The notes beneath the pieces are model-generated. The model had not been told where the DNA came from. It worked only from the letters and a program-made list of their open reading frames with translations, and ran no database searches. Shown here one piece after another: positions 23,999-33,132 of a stretch of 34,047 nt of DNA; position 1 is the stretch's first letter; each line of letters begins with the position of its first letter. This stretch comes from Bacteroidota bacterium (GTDB lineage Bacteria; Bacteroidota; Bacteroidia; Flavobacteriales; Flavobacteriaceae), in contig CANKLD010000005.1 in assembly GCA_947483095.1 (NCBI GenBank), positions 1 through 34,047 on the forward strand. Direction: 5' to 3'. The position numbers and the translations under genes were made by a program.

Positions 23999-24198
23999 CA
24001 GATGAATTTTCATTAATTGAATAAAAAAAACCACAACAAAATACAGCTATCATAAAAAAACACTTGTGTAGATTTGAATTTATTGTTAAAACACAATTTA
24101 AAAAATAAAAATAAAAACAAGTTTTAAACCATTTAAAAATTGGTATTCTTACTTTTGTTGAGGAATTGTATAGGTGTTATAGTGTTGAATTAAAGTAT

Positions 24199-27009
24199 TT
24201 AAATAGACAAAATATACTCAACTAATCCTTTTTCGTGAGGTAAATCAATTTTTTTACGTAAACGATATCTTTTAATTTCCACACTTCGTACAGATATATT
24301 TAAAAGAGGGGAAATTTCCTTAGAAGATAAGTTCAATCTTAAATAAGCACAGAGTCTTAAATCATTTGGCGTCAAAGAGGGATGACATTCTTTAACTTTC
24401 TTTAGAAAATTATTATCAGCGCTATCAAATGCTTCTTTAAAAATATTCCACGTGCTCTCTTCATTTACATTACTATTTATTGTAGAAATTACGTCTTTAA
24501 TACTTACATTAGTTGAACTATCAATTGAGTTTTTAAGATCTGCTTTAATTATGTTTAATAATTCTGTTTTCTTAATAAGATTCATGGTTGACACGGCTAA
24601 TTCTTTGCTTTTCGTATCAACATCTTGAATTAGCTGTTCATTTTGAATTTTCATTATTTTTTGATCATTCTCCAGTTCTTTAAGTTCTAATAAGATATTA
24701 TTTTCGGCAATAATTCTTTGATGTCTTTTTTCATGAAAAATAGTATAAAATTTATGAATATAAAATCCTGTTATTAGCAACAAAATAAAATAAAATAATT
24801 TTGCCCATGCGTTCGAATAGAATGGTTTGGATATCACAAAAGAATACGATTCAATATTGTCTGTAATAGAATTTGCTACTTTGGCCCTAACATAAAAGGT
24901 ATAATCACCGGCTGGTAAATTTTCAAATACCACTTTTGAATTAAAAGTCCAGTCACTCCATTTATCATTAAATCCAACTAATTTATATTTATATTCTGCT
25001 TTAATGTAATTGTCATATTCTGGAACAGTATAACTAAATTCTAAATTATTTTGATTATGCCTTAAATCCACTTCCTCTTTAATTGAAATATTTAATGGTT
25101 TAGAATTAACTCCTGAATTTGAAATTCTAATTAACGAAACTTTATAATTGCTAAATTTAAAATCAATGTTCTTTAAAATATAATAGCCATCTGTAGATCC
25201 AATCAAATAATTAACATCATTCAATTGTAATATATTTTCATATCCTGGCATAGAATTGGTCATTGAACAAGGAATAGGTAAACTATTCTTTTTTAATTCT
25301 GTAGATAGCTTTCCTGAGGAAAAATAATGAATGTAGTTTTTAGTAAAAAACCAAAGTTTATTTGACTTGTCTACAATCATTTTACCAGTAACATATTCAT
25401 CATTTTCAAATATGGAACTTAATGCCTTGTCTTTAAAAAATTGTTTTGTTTGATTATTTAATTTGAAAACCCCATCTTTATAAGCGTAGTAAATATGATT
25501 ATTATATTTCACTAAACCAGCATTTTTACCTTTAATTGGATTTTTAAATTTGATAACTTTAGAAGCTTTAGTCAATAAATCATCCATTGAAAATGTATAA
25601 ACTCCCTTGTATTCGTGGCTTACATAAACGTCTTTTTTATTAAGTATTTCAAAATACTTAGAAGAATAATTAAAACCTTCAATTTTGTTTTTAAAAGTCC
25701 ATCCATTTGAACTTTTCTCTAAAACTGAAATACCATTGTAATTCCCTTGTAAAATAAAATTATTTCCATTCAAATAGGGTTCGAATTTCCAAGTTCCAGA
25801 ACCTGAAAAAATTAGATTTGCATTTGCGTCATTTACAATAAAGGTGCCTGAGTCGTGCCCACAAAAAAGGGTGTTCTTAAATGAAAATAAAGACCAAACC
25901 TGCCCTTTGGTATTTTGTACAAATTCAAATTTGGAAGAAGAATTCAAATCTTTATAAAAAAGACCTTGATTTGTTCCGATATATAACTTATTGTTGTGAG
26001 TAGCTGATGCATAAATTGCACCTAGAATTCCTGTATTATCAATATAACTATTTATAGGAGATTTTAAATTGATACAATTGATTCCATTATCTAAACCTAT
26101 CCATAAATTTTTATCTGCATCTTCAAATAAAGAAAGCGCGGTATTATTGCTCAATCCTGAATTTTGGGTGATGTGATAAATTAATTTTCCTTCTCTGGAT
26201 AAAATAAAAATTCCATTAGAAATTGAACCAAGTGCTACACTTTCATCAGATAATAATTGACTACTATAAATATTACTTTGCAGTATTTCAGCATCAATAT
26301 TGGTATGAAATTTAGATAAAACACCATTTTTATATTTAAAAACTCCTTGTTTTTGGGTAACTAAAAGCAAGCCATCAGATGTTTCAAATATATTTATAAG
26401 CTTATTTTGATTAATGATAGTATTACTTAAAAACAACTTTCTTTTACCTTGATCTATTTCAAATAACCCATTTGGTGTTTGAAAATAAATACCATTTGAG
26501 GTTTTAAAAGCTTTATTAATAGTGCTTTTAGGTTTTATAATGGTAAATAACTTAGTTTTGGTATTGTAAGCGTAAATTTTTTCTAAAGATTGAAAAAGTA
26601 TCCAATTATCAAATGGAAAAATACCCCAAAATTGTTCGTCATCATTAATTTTAGACTTGATCGATTTGCTTAACGAGGTGTAAAATAATTCTCCATTAGC
26701 GGCACGTTGCCAATAGCCAAATTCCATATAAGCCCCAGTGTATATTTTATCCTGAATGCATTTTACAGAACGAATAATAGTTTCATTTGGCGAGGGATTT
26801 AATACCCACCTTGAACCATTAAACTCTAACAAACCTTCATTGTTAGCAAAATACATAAACCGCTGATTGTCTTGAGAAATCATCCAGTTTTGTATGCCAG
26901 CATTATAAATATCTTTAGAATACTTTACAATTGGAGGTAATTGTTGTGCGGTACTTATTAAAGAAAACAGAAATAATAAAAGTTTAATTTGAGTTTTTAG
27001 AAATTGCAT
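24199..27009 (-). CDS. Membrane-spanning transcriptional regulator (Reg_prop propeller, Y_Y_Y, LuxR-type HTH)
   Basis: This 936-residue one-polypeptide sensor has a signal peptide at 1-21 (LLLFLFSLISTAQQ). Residues about 25-650 hold beta-propeller blades of the two-component regulator propeller type (for example LSLFEDADKNLWIGLDNGIN, LYIGTNQGLFY). A Y_Y_Y domain follows (about 660-730, AEYKYKLVGFNDKWSDW and FENLPAGDYTFYVRA). One membrane helix lies at about 736-758, then a cytoplasmic coiled coil (about 765-815). The last segment is a LuxR-type helix-turn-helix (about 879-922, LTPNDLRLCAYLRL, SSKEISPLLNISVRSVEIKRYRLRKKI). It resembles a hybrid two-component sensor without the histidine kinase and receiver domains, so ligand binding must pass directly through the membrane to DNA binding. 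Lying directly upstream of the operon in the same direction, it is the probable activator, with a laminari-oligosaccharide as likely ligand. Confidence 0.88.
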   Translation of the reverse strand: MQFLKTQIKLLLFLFSLISTAQQLPPIVKYSKDIYNAGIQNWMISQDNQRFMYFANNEGLLEFNGSRWVLNPSPNETIIRSVKCIQDKIYTGAYMEFGYWQRAANGELFYTSLSKSIKSKINDDEQFWGIFPFDNWILFQSLEKIYAYNTKTKLFTIIKPKSTINKAFKTSNGIYFQTPNGLFEIDQGKRKLFLSNTIINQNKLINIFETSDGLLLVTQKQGVFKYKNGVLSKFHTNIDAEILQSNIYSSQLLSDESVALGSISNGIFILSREGKLIYHITQNSGLSNNTALSLFEDADKNLWIGLDNGINCINLKSPINSYIDNTGILGAIYASATHNNKLYIGTNQGLFYKDLNSSSKFEFVQNTKGQVWSLFSFKNTLFCGHDSGTFIVNDANANLIFSGSGTWKFEPYLNGNNFILQGNYNGISVLEKSSNGWTFKNKIEGFNYSSKYFEILNKKDVYVSHEYKGVYTFSMDDLLTKASKVIKFKNPIKGKNAGLVKYNNHIYYAYKDGVFKLNNQTKQFFKDKALSSIFENDEYVTGKMIVDKSNKLWFFTKNYIHYFSSGKLSTELKKNSLPIPCSMTNSMPGYENILQLNDVNYLIGSTDGYYILKNIDFKFSNYKVSLIRISNSGVNSKPLNISIKEEVDLRHNQNNLEFSYTVPEYDNYIKAEYKYKLVGFNDKWSDWTFNSKVVFENLPAGDYTFYVRAKVANSITDNIESYSFVISKPFYSNAWAKLFYFILLLITGFYIHKFYTIFHEKRHQRIIAENNILLELKELENDQKIMKIQNEQLIQDVDTKSKELAVSTMNLIKKTELLNIIKADLKNSIDSSTNVSIKDVISTINSNVNEESTWNIFKEAFDSADNNFLKKVKECHPSLTPNDLRLCAYLRLNLSSKEISPLLNISVRSVEIKRYRLRKKIDLPHEKGLVEYILSI

Positions 27010-27095
27010 TTCATTATAATTAAAAATAAATATATAAATTAAATATTTAATAAAAAATAAATATGTACATTAAATATATAATAAAAAAAATGATT

Positions 27096-27127
27096 TAAAA
27101 AAAAAGACTGCCATTTATGACAGTCTT
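27096..27127 (-). terminator. Terminator of the secreted binding-protein gene
   Basis: On the minus strand the stem AAGACTG/CAGTCTT (27104-27110 and 27121-27127, extended by two inner pairs) is followed by eight or more Ts. It lies 20 bases after the stop codon and separates this gene from the regulator, which therefore should have its own promoter within 27010-27095, a very AT-rich stretch in which I see no consensus box. Confidence 0.85.
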
Positions 27128-27146
27128 AAAAATTTTAAATATTAAA

Positions 27147-28538
27147 CTATTCTTTTATAAATTTTGTTGATGAAATAGCTCCATCAATTGAAGTTTTAAT
27201 TACATAAAGACCTGCATTTAATCCTGAAACGTTTAAACTTACTGACGTTTCATTTGTTGGTTTGTTCATTACTTCTTGTCCTAAAACATTGTAAATTGCA
27301 ATATTCTGAATCGTTCCAACTGATTCAATGTTTAAAACATTTGATGTTGGGTTTGGATAGAATTTCACTTTAGAAACAGCAAAACTATCTGTTTTTAAAA
27401 CTGTTCCAGGGTTAACTGAAAAATAAATATCATCAAAATATGCAATTTTTGTTCTCAAATCAGAGGAAGATCCAATTTTAAACTGAAAAAAGTTAGCAGG
27501 ACTAAATCCTACAAAATCTGACAAAGGAATACTAACTGTTTGCCAAGAATCAAAAACAATAAGTTTTTTAACATGTTCAGAAGCATTGCCAGCAGTAGTT
27601 AAAGCTGTTCCAATTCCGTAAAAAGCTTCAGTGTTTGCTGCTCCAATTCTAGAAATCAAGTCAAAATAGAATTGATGCCCTAAAGACCCTGCATTAGCTG
27701 CACCACTCTTAACATAGTAACTAAAATTTAAATAACCATAGCCTGAAACATCTTTTCGAGGTAAAAGAGGATCTAAACCTTCTCCATATCCTTCAACAAA
27801 GTTCATTTTAATAGCTTCATTAACAGATGCGGTTGTATCTAAATCTGGTTTACCAGCAAAGTTACCAAAATAATAATCCCTAATCCAATTATTTGTAAAT
27901 CCACCTGTATCACTATAAATGCTAAAAACTTGTGAATTTGGTGTTGAAGGAATTGGTGCTTGGTCAGGAGCAAAATCAGGAGGTGGTGGTGCAACTGGAA
28001 GACCTTTAAGATTTTTGATATAAAATATTCTTCCATCTGGTGTACCATAGTTATTATTAGCAATGTTCCAGTTAATGTGTAGAGCAAAATCAGAATAATC
28101 ACCATTTGCAGGTACTTTACCATCTAAATTTTTGTTAAAAGTGAACGTCAAAGTTTCCCATCCAGTTCCATTATGGGAAGCAGTTGTAACAGATTCTGGA
28201 GCTCCAGCAATACCATATTGAGCTTTTGGGGCTATAGTTATAGGAGTAGTTGAATAAACATCTAGCTTCATTGACAATTGGGTTGCGGCAGTAAGTCTGT
28301 AATTTGAAGCCAAAGTGACATTTAGCCCTTGCCAAACAGTACCTGATAGATTGCTAGTTATCATAATCACTTGATCTGTACCTACGGGATTAGTAGCATA
28401 AGCGGCAGTTGTGCTTCCAAAGGTACCTTCTAAACCTGTTCCAGCGAAAGAAGCTATTAAATCATAGGTTTGTGCAGAAGTTTGTTGCATTCCCATCATT
28501 AATGAGAATAAATAAATAAATAGAGTAATTTTTTTCAT
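27147..28538 (-). CDS. Type IX-secreted two-module carbohydrate-binding protein
   Basis: This is a 463-residue secreted protein with no catalytic motif. The signal peptide is residues 1-22 (LFSLMMGMQQTSAQ). Module 1 (about 25-180) is a beta-sandwich with LSMKLDVYSTTPITIAPK and a C-terminal strand IFYIKNLKGL, of the carbohydrate-binding kind. A proline-rich linker (181-200) follows. Module 2 (about 202-378) starts VFSIYSDTGGFTNNW and ends KIAYFDDIYF, resembling the last module of the surface lipoprotein in the operon. The C-terminal 75 residues are a type A Por sorting domain (VSKVKFYPNPTSNVLNIES, IAIYNVLGQEV, GLYVIKTSI, KFIKE). It is probably a surface or released laminarin-binding protein expressed as a separate unit of the regulon. 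A -7-like box is 26 bases upstream and a strong terminator follows. Confidence 0.82.
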   Translation of the reverse strand: MKKITLFIYLFSLMMGMQQTSAQTYDLIASFAGTGLEGTFGSTTAAYATNPVGTDQVIMITSNLSGTVWQGLNVTLASNYRLTAATQLSMKLDVYSTTPITIAPKAQYGIAGAPESVTTASHNGTGWETLTFTFNKNLDGKVPANGDYSDFALHINWNIANNNYGTPDGRIFYIKNLKGLPVAPPPPDFAPDQAPIPSTPNSQVFSIYSDTGGFTNNWIRDYYFGNFAGKPDLDTTASVNEAIKMNFVEGYGEGLDPLLPRKDVSGYGYLNFSYYVKSGAANAGSLGHQFYFDLISRIGAANTEAFYGIGTALTTAGNASEHVKKLIVFDSWQTVSIPLSDFVGFSPANFFQFKIGSSSDLRTKIAYFDDIYFSVNPGTVLKTDSFAVSKVKFYPNPTSNVLNIESVGTIQNIAIYNVLGQEVMNKPTNETSVSLNVSGLNAGLYVIKTSIDGAISSTKFIKE

Positions 28539-28563
28539 AAATTTTAGTTTAAATGTTATAGTC

Positions 28564-28571
28564 CAAATTTA
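28564..28571 (-). promoter_or_regulatory. Putative -7 box of the secreted binding-protein gene
   Basis: Read on the minus strand this is TAAATTTG, matching TAnnTTTG, 25 bases before the ATG. There is no TTG at the expected -33 distance, the same pattern as at the main operon promoter. Confidence 0.45.
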
Positions 28572-28893
28572 CTCGAGATCTTTTTTGAATGTTTTAAATA
28601 GTACCATACAAAAACTATACAACTAAAAAATAATTAAAAGTGTTACTATAATCAATATTTACAATGGTATATCGCCAATTAATTGAGCCTATTAATGTGT
28701 GTAATAAATTAAAATGTTAAGGTAATGTAAAGTTTTATTATTACATTTTAGGGGTTTTTTCTATATAAAATTTATTTATTTTACAAAAAAAACTTAAAAA
28801 TTAAAAAATGAATAATTTAATACTTAATATTTGTTATTATCATATTGGTATAAAGTATATTAAATAATAATCATATTAACAGTTTAACTTTTG

Positions 28894-28928
28894 TTGGAAG
28901 TTTCTAATGTTATAATTAATTATCTTTG
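28894..28928 (+). promoter_or_regulatory. uvrA promoter
   Basis: TATCTTTG (28921-28928) matches the -7 consensus. A TTG at 28894-28896 lies 24 bases upstream, just beyond the usual 17-23. Transcription would begin about 13 bases before the ATG at 28948. Confidence 0.5.
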
Positions 28929-28947
28929 CAATAATTCAAAATAGGAT

Positions 28948-31740
28948 ATGATTAAAACTGATATTTCACAACTCGAACCTAAGAAAAATATAATCATTAA
29001 AGGGGCTCAAGTTCACAACTTGAAAAATCTTGATGTAGCTATTCCTCGCAATAAATTAGTAGTTATTACCGGTTTGTCGGGTTCTGGAAAATCAAGTTTG
29101 GCTTTCGATACTTTATATGCCGAAGGACAGAGAAGATACGTGGAAAGTTTATCCTCTTATGCGCGCCAATTTTTGGGTAGATTGGACAAGCCAAAAGTGG
29201 AATATATCAAAGGAATTGCGCCTGCTATTGCAATTGAACAAAAAGTAAATACCACCAATGCTCGATCAACCGTAGGAACTTCAACGGAAATTTATGATTA
29301 TTTAAAGCTATTATTTGCCAGAATTGGTAAAACCTACTCTCCTATTTCTGGATTGGAAGTAAAGAAGAATACGGTATCTGATGTTATAAATACAGTGAAG
29401 TCATTAGAAATGGATAGCAAATGGCTACTCCTCGCTCCTATTCATTTAGAAAAAAGCAGAGCATTAGAAGATAAATTAAAAGCACTGTTACAACAAGGAT
29501 TTGCTAGGATTTTGGTTAAAAATGAGACGATTCGTTTGGACGAAATCGACGCCCATTCATTAGACAACAAACAAGTTTTACTGATAATTGACCGAATTGT
29601 TATCAAAGAGGAGGAAGATTTTTACAATCGACTTGCCGATGCGGTTCAAACTGCTTTTTACGAAGGTAAAGGAATTTGTTTTTTACAAGAAGTTGCAACT
29701 GATAAACGTTTTAGTTTTAGTAATAATTTTGAATTGGATGGCATTTCGTTTTTAGAACCCAATGTTCATTTGTTTAGTTTTAATAATCCTTATGGCGCTT
29801 GTCCTGTATGTGAAGGTTATGGAAGCATTATTGGAATTGACGAAGAATTGGTAATCCCAAATACGGCTTTGTCTATTTATGAAAATGCGATTTATGCGTG
29901 GCGTGGCGAAAGTATGAGTTGGTACCGAGATGAATTGGTAAACAATGCCTACAAATTTGATTTTCCAATTCACAAACCTTATTATCAATTATCGGATGAA
30001 GATAAAGCCGTGCTTTGGAATGGGAATTCTTTTTTCACAGGATTAACAAAATTCTTCAAAGAATTAGAAGATAAAAATTATAAAATTCAAAATCGGGTAA
30101 TGTTGTCAAGGTATCGTGGCAAAACAAAATGCCATTCTTGCAAAGGAAAACGACTTCGAATTAAATCTTCTTATATTAAAATAGGTGAAAAAACAGTATC
30201 TGATTTGGTTGATTTATCAATCAAAAAACTGGGGGTTTTCTTTGAAAAATTAGAATTAAATGATTTTGATCAAAAGGTTGCCAAACGACTTTTAATAGAA
30301 ATAAATGGACGATTAAAGTTCTTAATTGATGTAGGATTGGATTATTTAACATTAAATAGAAACTCAGCCACATTATCGGGCGGAGAATCGCAGCGCATCA
30401 ATTTGGCAACTTCTTTGGGGAGTAGTTTGGTTGGATCGATGTATATTTTAGATGAACCAAGTATTGGATTGCATCCAAAAGATACCGAAAGATTGATAAA
30501 AGTGCTCCTTTCACTTCGAGATTTGGGAAATACGGTACTTGTTGTTGAACACGATGAAGACATTATGAAAGCTGCCGATATGATTATCGATATTGGTCCT
30601 GAAGCAGGAACTCACGGTGGGGAATTGGTGGCACAAGGTACATTTGCTGAAATTCTAAAATCCGACTCACTAACGGCTAACTATTTAAATGGAAATTTAG
30701 AAATTGCAGTACCAAGAATCCGAAGAAAATGGGGAACTTATATTGAAATTTTAGGCGCGCGCGAAAATAATTTGCAAAATGTAGATGTCAAATTTCCATT
30801 GGAAGTTTTAACCGTAATTACAGGGGTTTCAGGTAGTGGAAAAAGTACTTTGGTAAAGAAGATTTTATTTCCTGCAATGCAAAAGAAATTAGATGGTATT
30901 GGAGAAAAAGCAGGGCAATTTACCGATATGCAGGGCTATTATCACAAGATTAGGCACATTGAATATGTAGATCAAAATCCAATAGGTAGAAGTTCCCGTT
31001 CAAATCCTGTGACTTACATAAAAGCATACGATGACATTCGAGATTTATATGCTAAAGAAAAATTATCGAAAATTCGAGGATATCAGCCTAAACATTTTTC
31101 CTTTAATGTTGATGGAGGTCGCTGTGAAGCTTGTAAAGGGGAAGGCTCAATTAATGTAGAAATGGTCTTTATGGCAGATGTGCAATTGCCTTGCGATGCT
31201 TGTAACGGAAAACGATTCAAAAAAGAAGTACTTGAAGTTTATTTTGAAGGAAAAAATATCGACAATATTTTGACCATGACGGTTGACGATTCTTTGGAAT
31301 TTTTCAAAGCAGCAAATCTTACCAAAATAGTTCAGAAACTGCAACCTTTACAAGATGTGGGATTGGGATATGTTCAATTGGGGCAATCCTCTTCCACACT
31401 TTCTGGAGGTGAAGCGCAACGAATCAAATTGGCGTCCTTTCTTGTAAAAGGAAGTACAAAAGACAAAGCATTGTTTGTTTTTGATGAACCAACCACAGGA
31501 TTGCATTTTCACGATATTAAAAAATTACTGACCTCATTTGATGCATTAATTGACAAGGGACATTCTATAATTGTGATTGAACACAATTTAGACATGATAA
31601 AATGTGCCGATTACATCATAGATTTAGGCCCTGAAGGCGGAGAAAATGGGGGACAAATACTAGCCGTTGGAACACCTGAAGAAATCATTAAAAATAAAGC
31701 GTCTATTACAGGAGAGTATTTGAAGGAAAAACTAAAATAA
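28948..31740 (+). CDS. uvrA: Excinuclease ABC subunit A
   Basis: This 930-residue DNA-damage recognition ATPase of nucleotide excision repair works with UvrB and UvrC. Two ABC modules are complete: Walker [10 protein letters not shown] (42-50) and a second GVSGSGKST near 630, with signatures LSGGESQRI and LSGGEAQRI and matching Walker B segments ([24 protein letters not shown]). The C-terminal zinc finger is intact (CEACKGEG ... CDACNGKRF). The first zinc finger is only half present: the CPVC pair after FSFNNPYGA remains, but the preceding CxxC is replaced by SNNFELDG, so it probably binds no zinc there. Loss of that finger is compatible with function in known UvrA variants as far as I recall. 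The gene is transcribed alone and is unrelated to the adjacent PUL. Confidence 0.97.
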   Translation: MIKTDISQLEPKKNIIIKGAQVHNLKNLDVAIPRNKLVVITGLSGSGKSSLAFDTLYAEGQRRYVESLSSYARQFLGRLDKPKVEYIKGIAPAIAIEQKVNTTNARSTVGTSTEIYDYLKLLFARIGKTYSPISGLEVKKNTVSDVINTVKSLEMDSKWLLLAPIHLEKSRALEDKLKALLQQGFARILVKNETIRLDEIDAHSLDNKQVLLIIDRIVIKEEEDFYNRLADAVQTAFYEGKGICFLQEVATDKRFSFSNNFELDGISFLEPNVHLFSFNNPYGACPVCEGYGSIIGIDEELVIPNTALSIYENAIYAWRGESMSWYRDELVNNAYKFDFPIHKPYYQLSDEDKAVLWNGNSFFTGLTKFFKELEDKNYKIQNRVMLSRYRGKTKCHSCKGKRLRIKSSYIKIGEKTVSDLVDLSIKKLGVFFEKLELNDFDQKVAKRLLIEINGRLKFLIDVGLDYLTLNRNSATLSGGESQRINLATSLGSSLVGSMYILDEPSIGLHPKDTERLIKVLLSLRDLGNTVLVVEHDEDIMKAADMIIDIGPEAGTHGGELVAQGTFAEILKSDSLTANYLNGNLEIAVPRIRRKWGTYIEILGARENNLQNVDVKFPLEVLTVITGVSGSGKSTLVKKILFPAMQKKLDGIGEKAGQFTDMQGYYHKIRHIEYVDQNPIGRSSRSNPVTYIKAYDDIRDLYAKEKLSKIRGYQPKHFSFNVDGGRCEACKGEGSINVEMVFMADVQLPCDACNGKRFKKEVLEVYFEGKNIDNILTMTVDDSLEFFKAANLTKIVQKLQPLQDVGLGYVQLGQSSSTLSGGEAQRIKLASFLVKGSTKDKALFVFDEPTTGLHFHDIKKLLTSFDALIDKGHSIIVIEHNLDMIKCADYIIDLGPEGGENGGQILAVGTPEEIIKNKASITGEYLKEKLK

Positions 31741-31822
31741 TGTATTTGAAAAAATAATTAAAAAATCGGTTGAAGTGCATTTATAAAATGTATCTAAGGG
31801 GAATACTAACCTATGGAAGTTA

Positions 31823-33121
31823 TTAATTATTTTGTTTTCGATTTAATAAAGTAGCTAATTTTTCAGTCAAATTTTTTCTAGAATATTTTTGTAATCCTAC
31901 GCCATTGGATTTTAAATTTCCTTCCAAAAACAAACTAAAATAATTGGCAATGTAGCTTTTCAGTTTGTCTTTTTCAGAATAATCAACAAAGATTCCTGTA
32001 TTGGTATCGGTAATAATTTCAGCGAAGTCAGAACCTTTTGGACCAATCCCAATTATAGGTCTTTCGGAAACCATATATTCAAATAATTTTCCCGGAATGA
32101 TACTTTTAGTATCCTCAGAATTTATCTCAATTAACAACAAAACCTGGGATTTTTTTTGATGTGCAATAGCTTCATCGTGAGAAATATAACCCAAATTAAC
32201 AACGTAATTTTGCAATTGAAATAAGGCAATCGCATCTAATACTTCTTGACTTACGGCACCAATTAATTTTAATTGAAAATGTGACGCAAATAGTGGATTC
32301 TCTCTAATTAATTCTGAAATGCTTTCCCATAAAATCCTTGGGTTTCTTTCAGATAAGAAGGACCCAATGTGAGCTAATGAGAATTTTTTATCTATTATCT
32401 GATTTCCAATTTTCTCAACATCATAACCATTGGTGATAACTTCAATAGGTTTAGATGTTATTTTTTTGAACTCAGCTCTCGTTGATGGACTAGTCACCAA
32501 AATCAAATCGGCAGTATTTAAAACTTTAAATTCTAGCTGCTTGTGTTTATTAGCAGCATATTCTGATAATTTCATTTCTTTGTGATAACCAATTGTAGTC
32601 CAAGGATCACGAAAATCAGCTACCCATTTCACGTTCAATTTTTTCTTTAATTCTAATCCAATTAAATGCAAACTATGAGGCGGACCAGAAGTAATAATGG
32701 TAGTAATTCCATTTTCAGATAGGTACTTTTCTAAAAATTTTACTGATGGTTTTACCCATAACACTCGAGCATCTGGAATAAAAATATTTCCTCGAATCCA
32801 AAGTAATAATTGATCTAAAATCGTTTGTTTTTTATTGTTTGGAATAATTCCTGAACTAATTTTTTTGGTTTTATTTTTTGATAAAAAAGAGGCCCATTGA
32901 TAGGGTTCAACAATTTTATTTCTAATGATTATCGCTTGACTAGAAACTTCTGAAAGCAACTTTTCATCAATTATTGGATACGATGGATTTTCAGGAATAT
33001 ACACTATCGGTTGGAAACCAAAATCAGGTAAATACTTTACAAATTTTAACCAACGCTGAACTCCTGGCCCACCTGCTGGGGGCCAATAATACGTTATGAT
33101 TACTATTTTATTATTATCCAA
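31823..33121 (-). CDS. Glycosyltransferase family 4 (GT-B fold)
   Basis: This 432-residue retaining glycosyltransferase has a GT-B fold. The N-terminal domain opens with ITYYWPPAGGPGVQRWLKFVKYL (residues 9-31), the acceptor-side glycine loop common in flavobacterial GT4 proteins. FRDPWTTIGYHKEMKLS lies near residue 170. The C-terminal nucleotide-sugar domain carries AHIGSFLSERNP, LGYISHDEAI and the E-x7-E-like segment FEYMVSERPIIGIGP. There is no signal peptide or membrane helix, so it acts at the cytoplasmic face, probably in surface polysaccharide or glycolipid synthesis. Donor and acceptor cannot be read. It follows the YfhO-family gene by 11 bases and is probably co-transcribed with it. 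It meets uvrA tail to tail across 82 bases with no strong terminator. Confidence 0.88.
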   Translation of the reverse strand: MDNNKIVIITYYWPPAGGPGVQRWLKFVKYLPDFGFQPIVYIPENPSYPIIDEKLLSEVSSQAIIIRNKIVEPYQWASFLSKNKTKKISSGIIPNNKKQTILDQLLLWIRGNIFIPDARVLWVKPSVKFLEKYLSENGITTIITSGPPHSLHLIGLELKKKLNVKWVADFRDPWTTIGYHKEMKLSEYAANKHKQLEFKVLNTADLILVTSPSTRAEFKKITSKPIEVITNGYDVEKIGNQIIDKKFSLAHIGSFLSERNPRILWESISELIRENPLFASHFQLKLIGAVSQEVLDAIALFQLQNYVVNLGYISHDEAIAHQKKSQVLLLIEINSEDTKSIIPGKLFEYMVSERPIIGIGPKGSDFAEIITDTNTGIFVDYSEKDKLKSYIANYFSLFLEGNLKSNGVGLQKYSRKNLTEKLATLLNRKQNN

Positions 33122-33132
33122 TCTTTTATCAA

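Larger units (their letters stand above)
28539..28947. other. AT-rich divergent intergenic region
   Basis: This 409-base gap separates the secreted binding-protein gene (minus) from uvrA (plus). It holds a minus-strand -7-like box near its left end, a uvrA promoter near its right end, and between them only AT-rich DNA. It includes a small imperfect hairpin (AATGTAA/TTACATT, 28724-28730 and 28741-28747). I see no credible gene in it. Confidence 0.7.

Noticed and set aside
24166..28622. The 8-mer TTGTATAG occurs at 24166-24173 (+) and 28615-28622 (-), upstream of both target transcription units, a possible regulator site.
   Set aside because: An AT-rich 8-mer is expected to recur by chance in 34 kb, the orientations and distances to the -7 boxes differ, and no longer common motif extends it.
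28723..28748. Hairpin AATGTAA/TTACATT in the uvrA upstream gap.
   Set aside because: The stem is AT-rich with a 10-base loop and is not adjacent to any gene end; it is likely fortuitous.
28808..28867. A 19-codon ATG frame in the gap before uvrA.
   Set aside because: It is too short, has no leader or terminator context, and its composition is that of random AT-rich DNA.
31741..31822. Possible terminator between uvrA and the glycosyltransferase (TGCATTT...AAATGTA near 31776-31792).
   Set aside because: The stem is seven pairs with a wobble and has no T tract; too weak to call.
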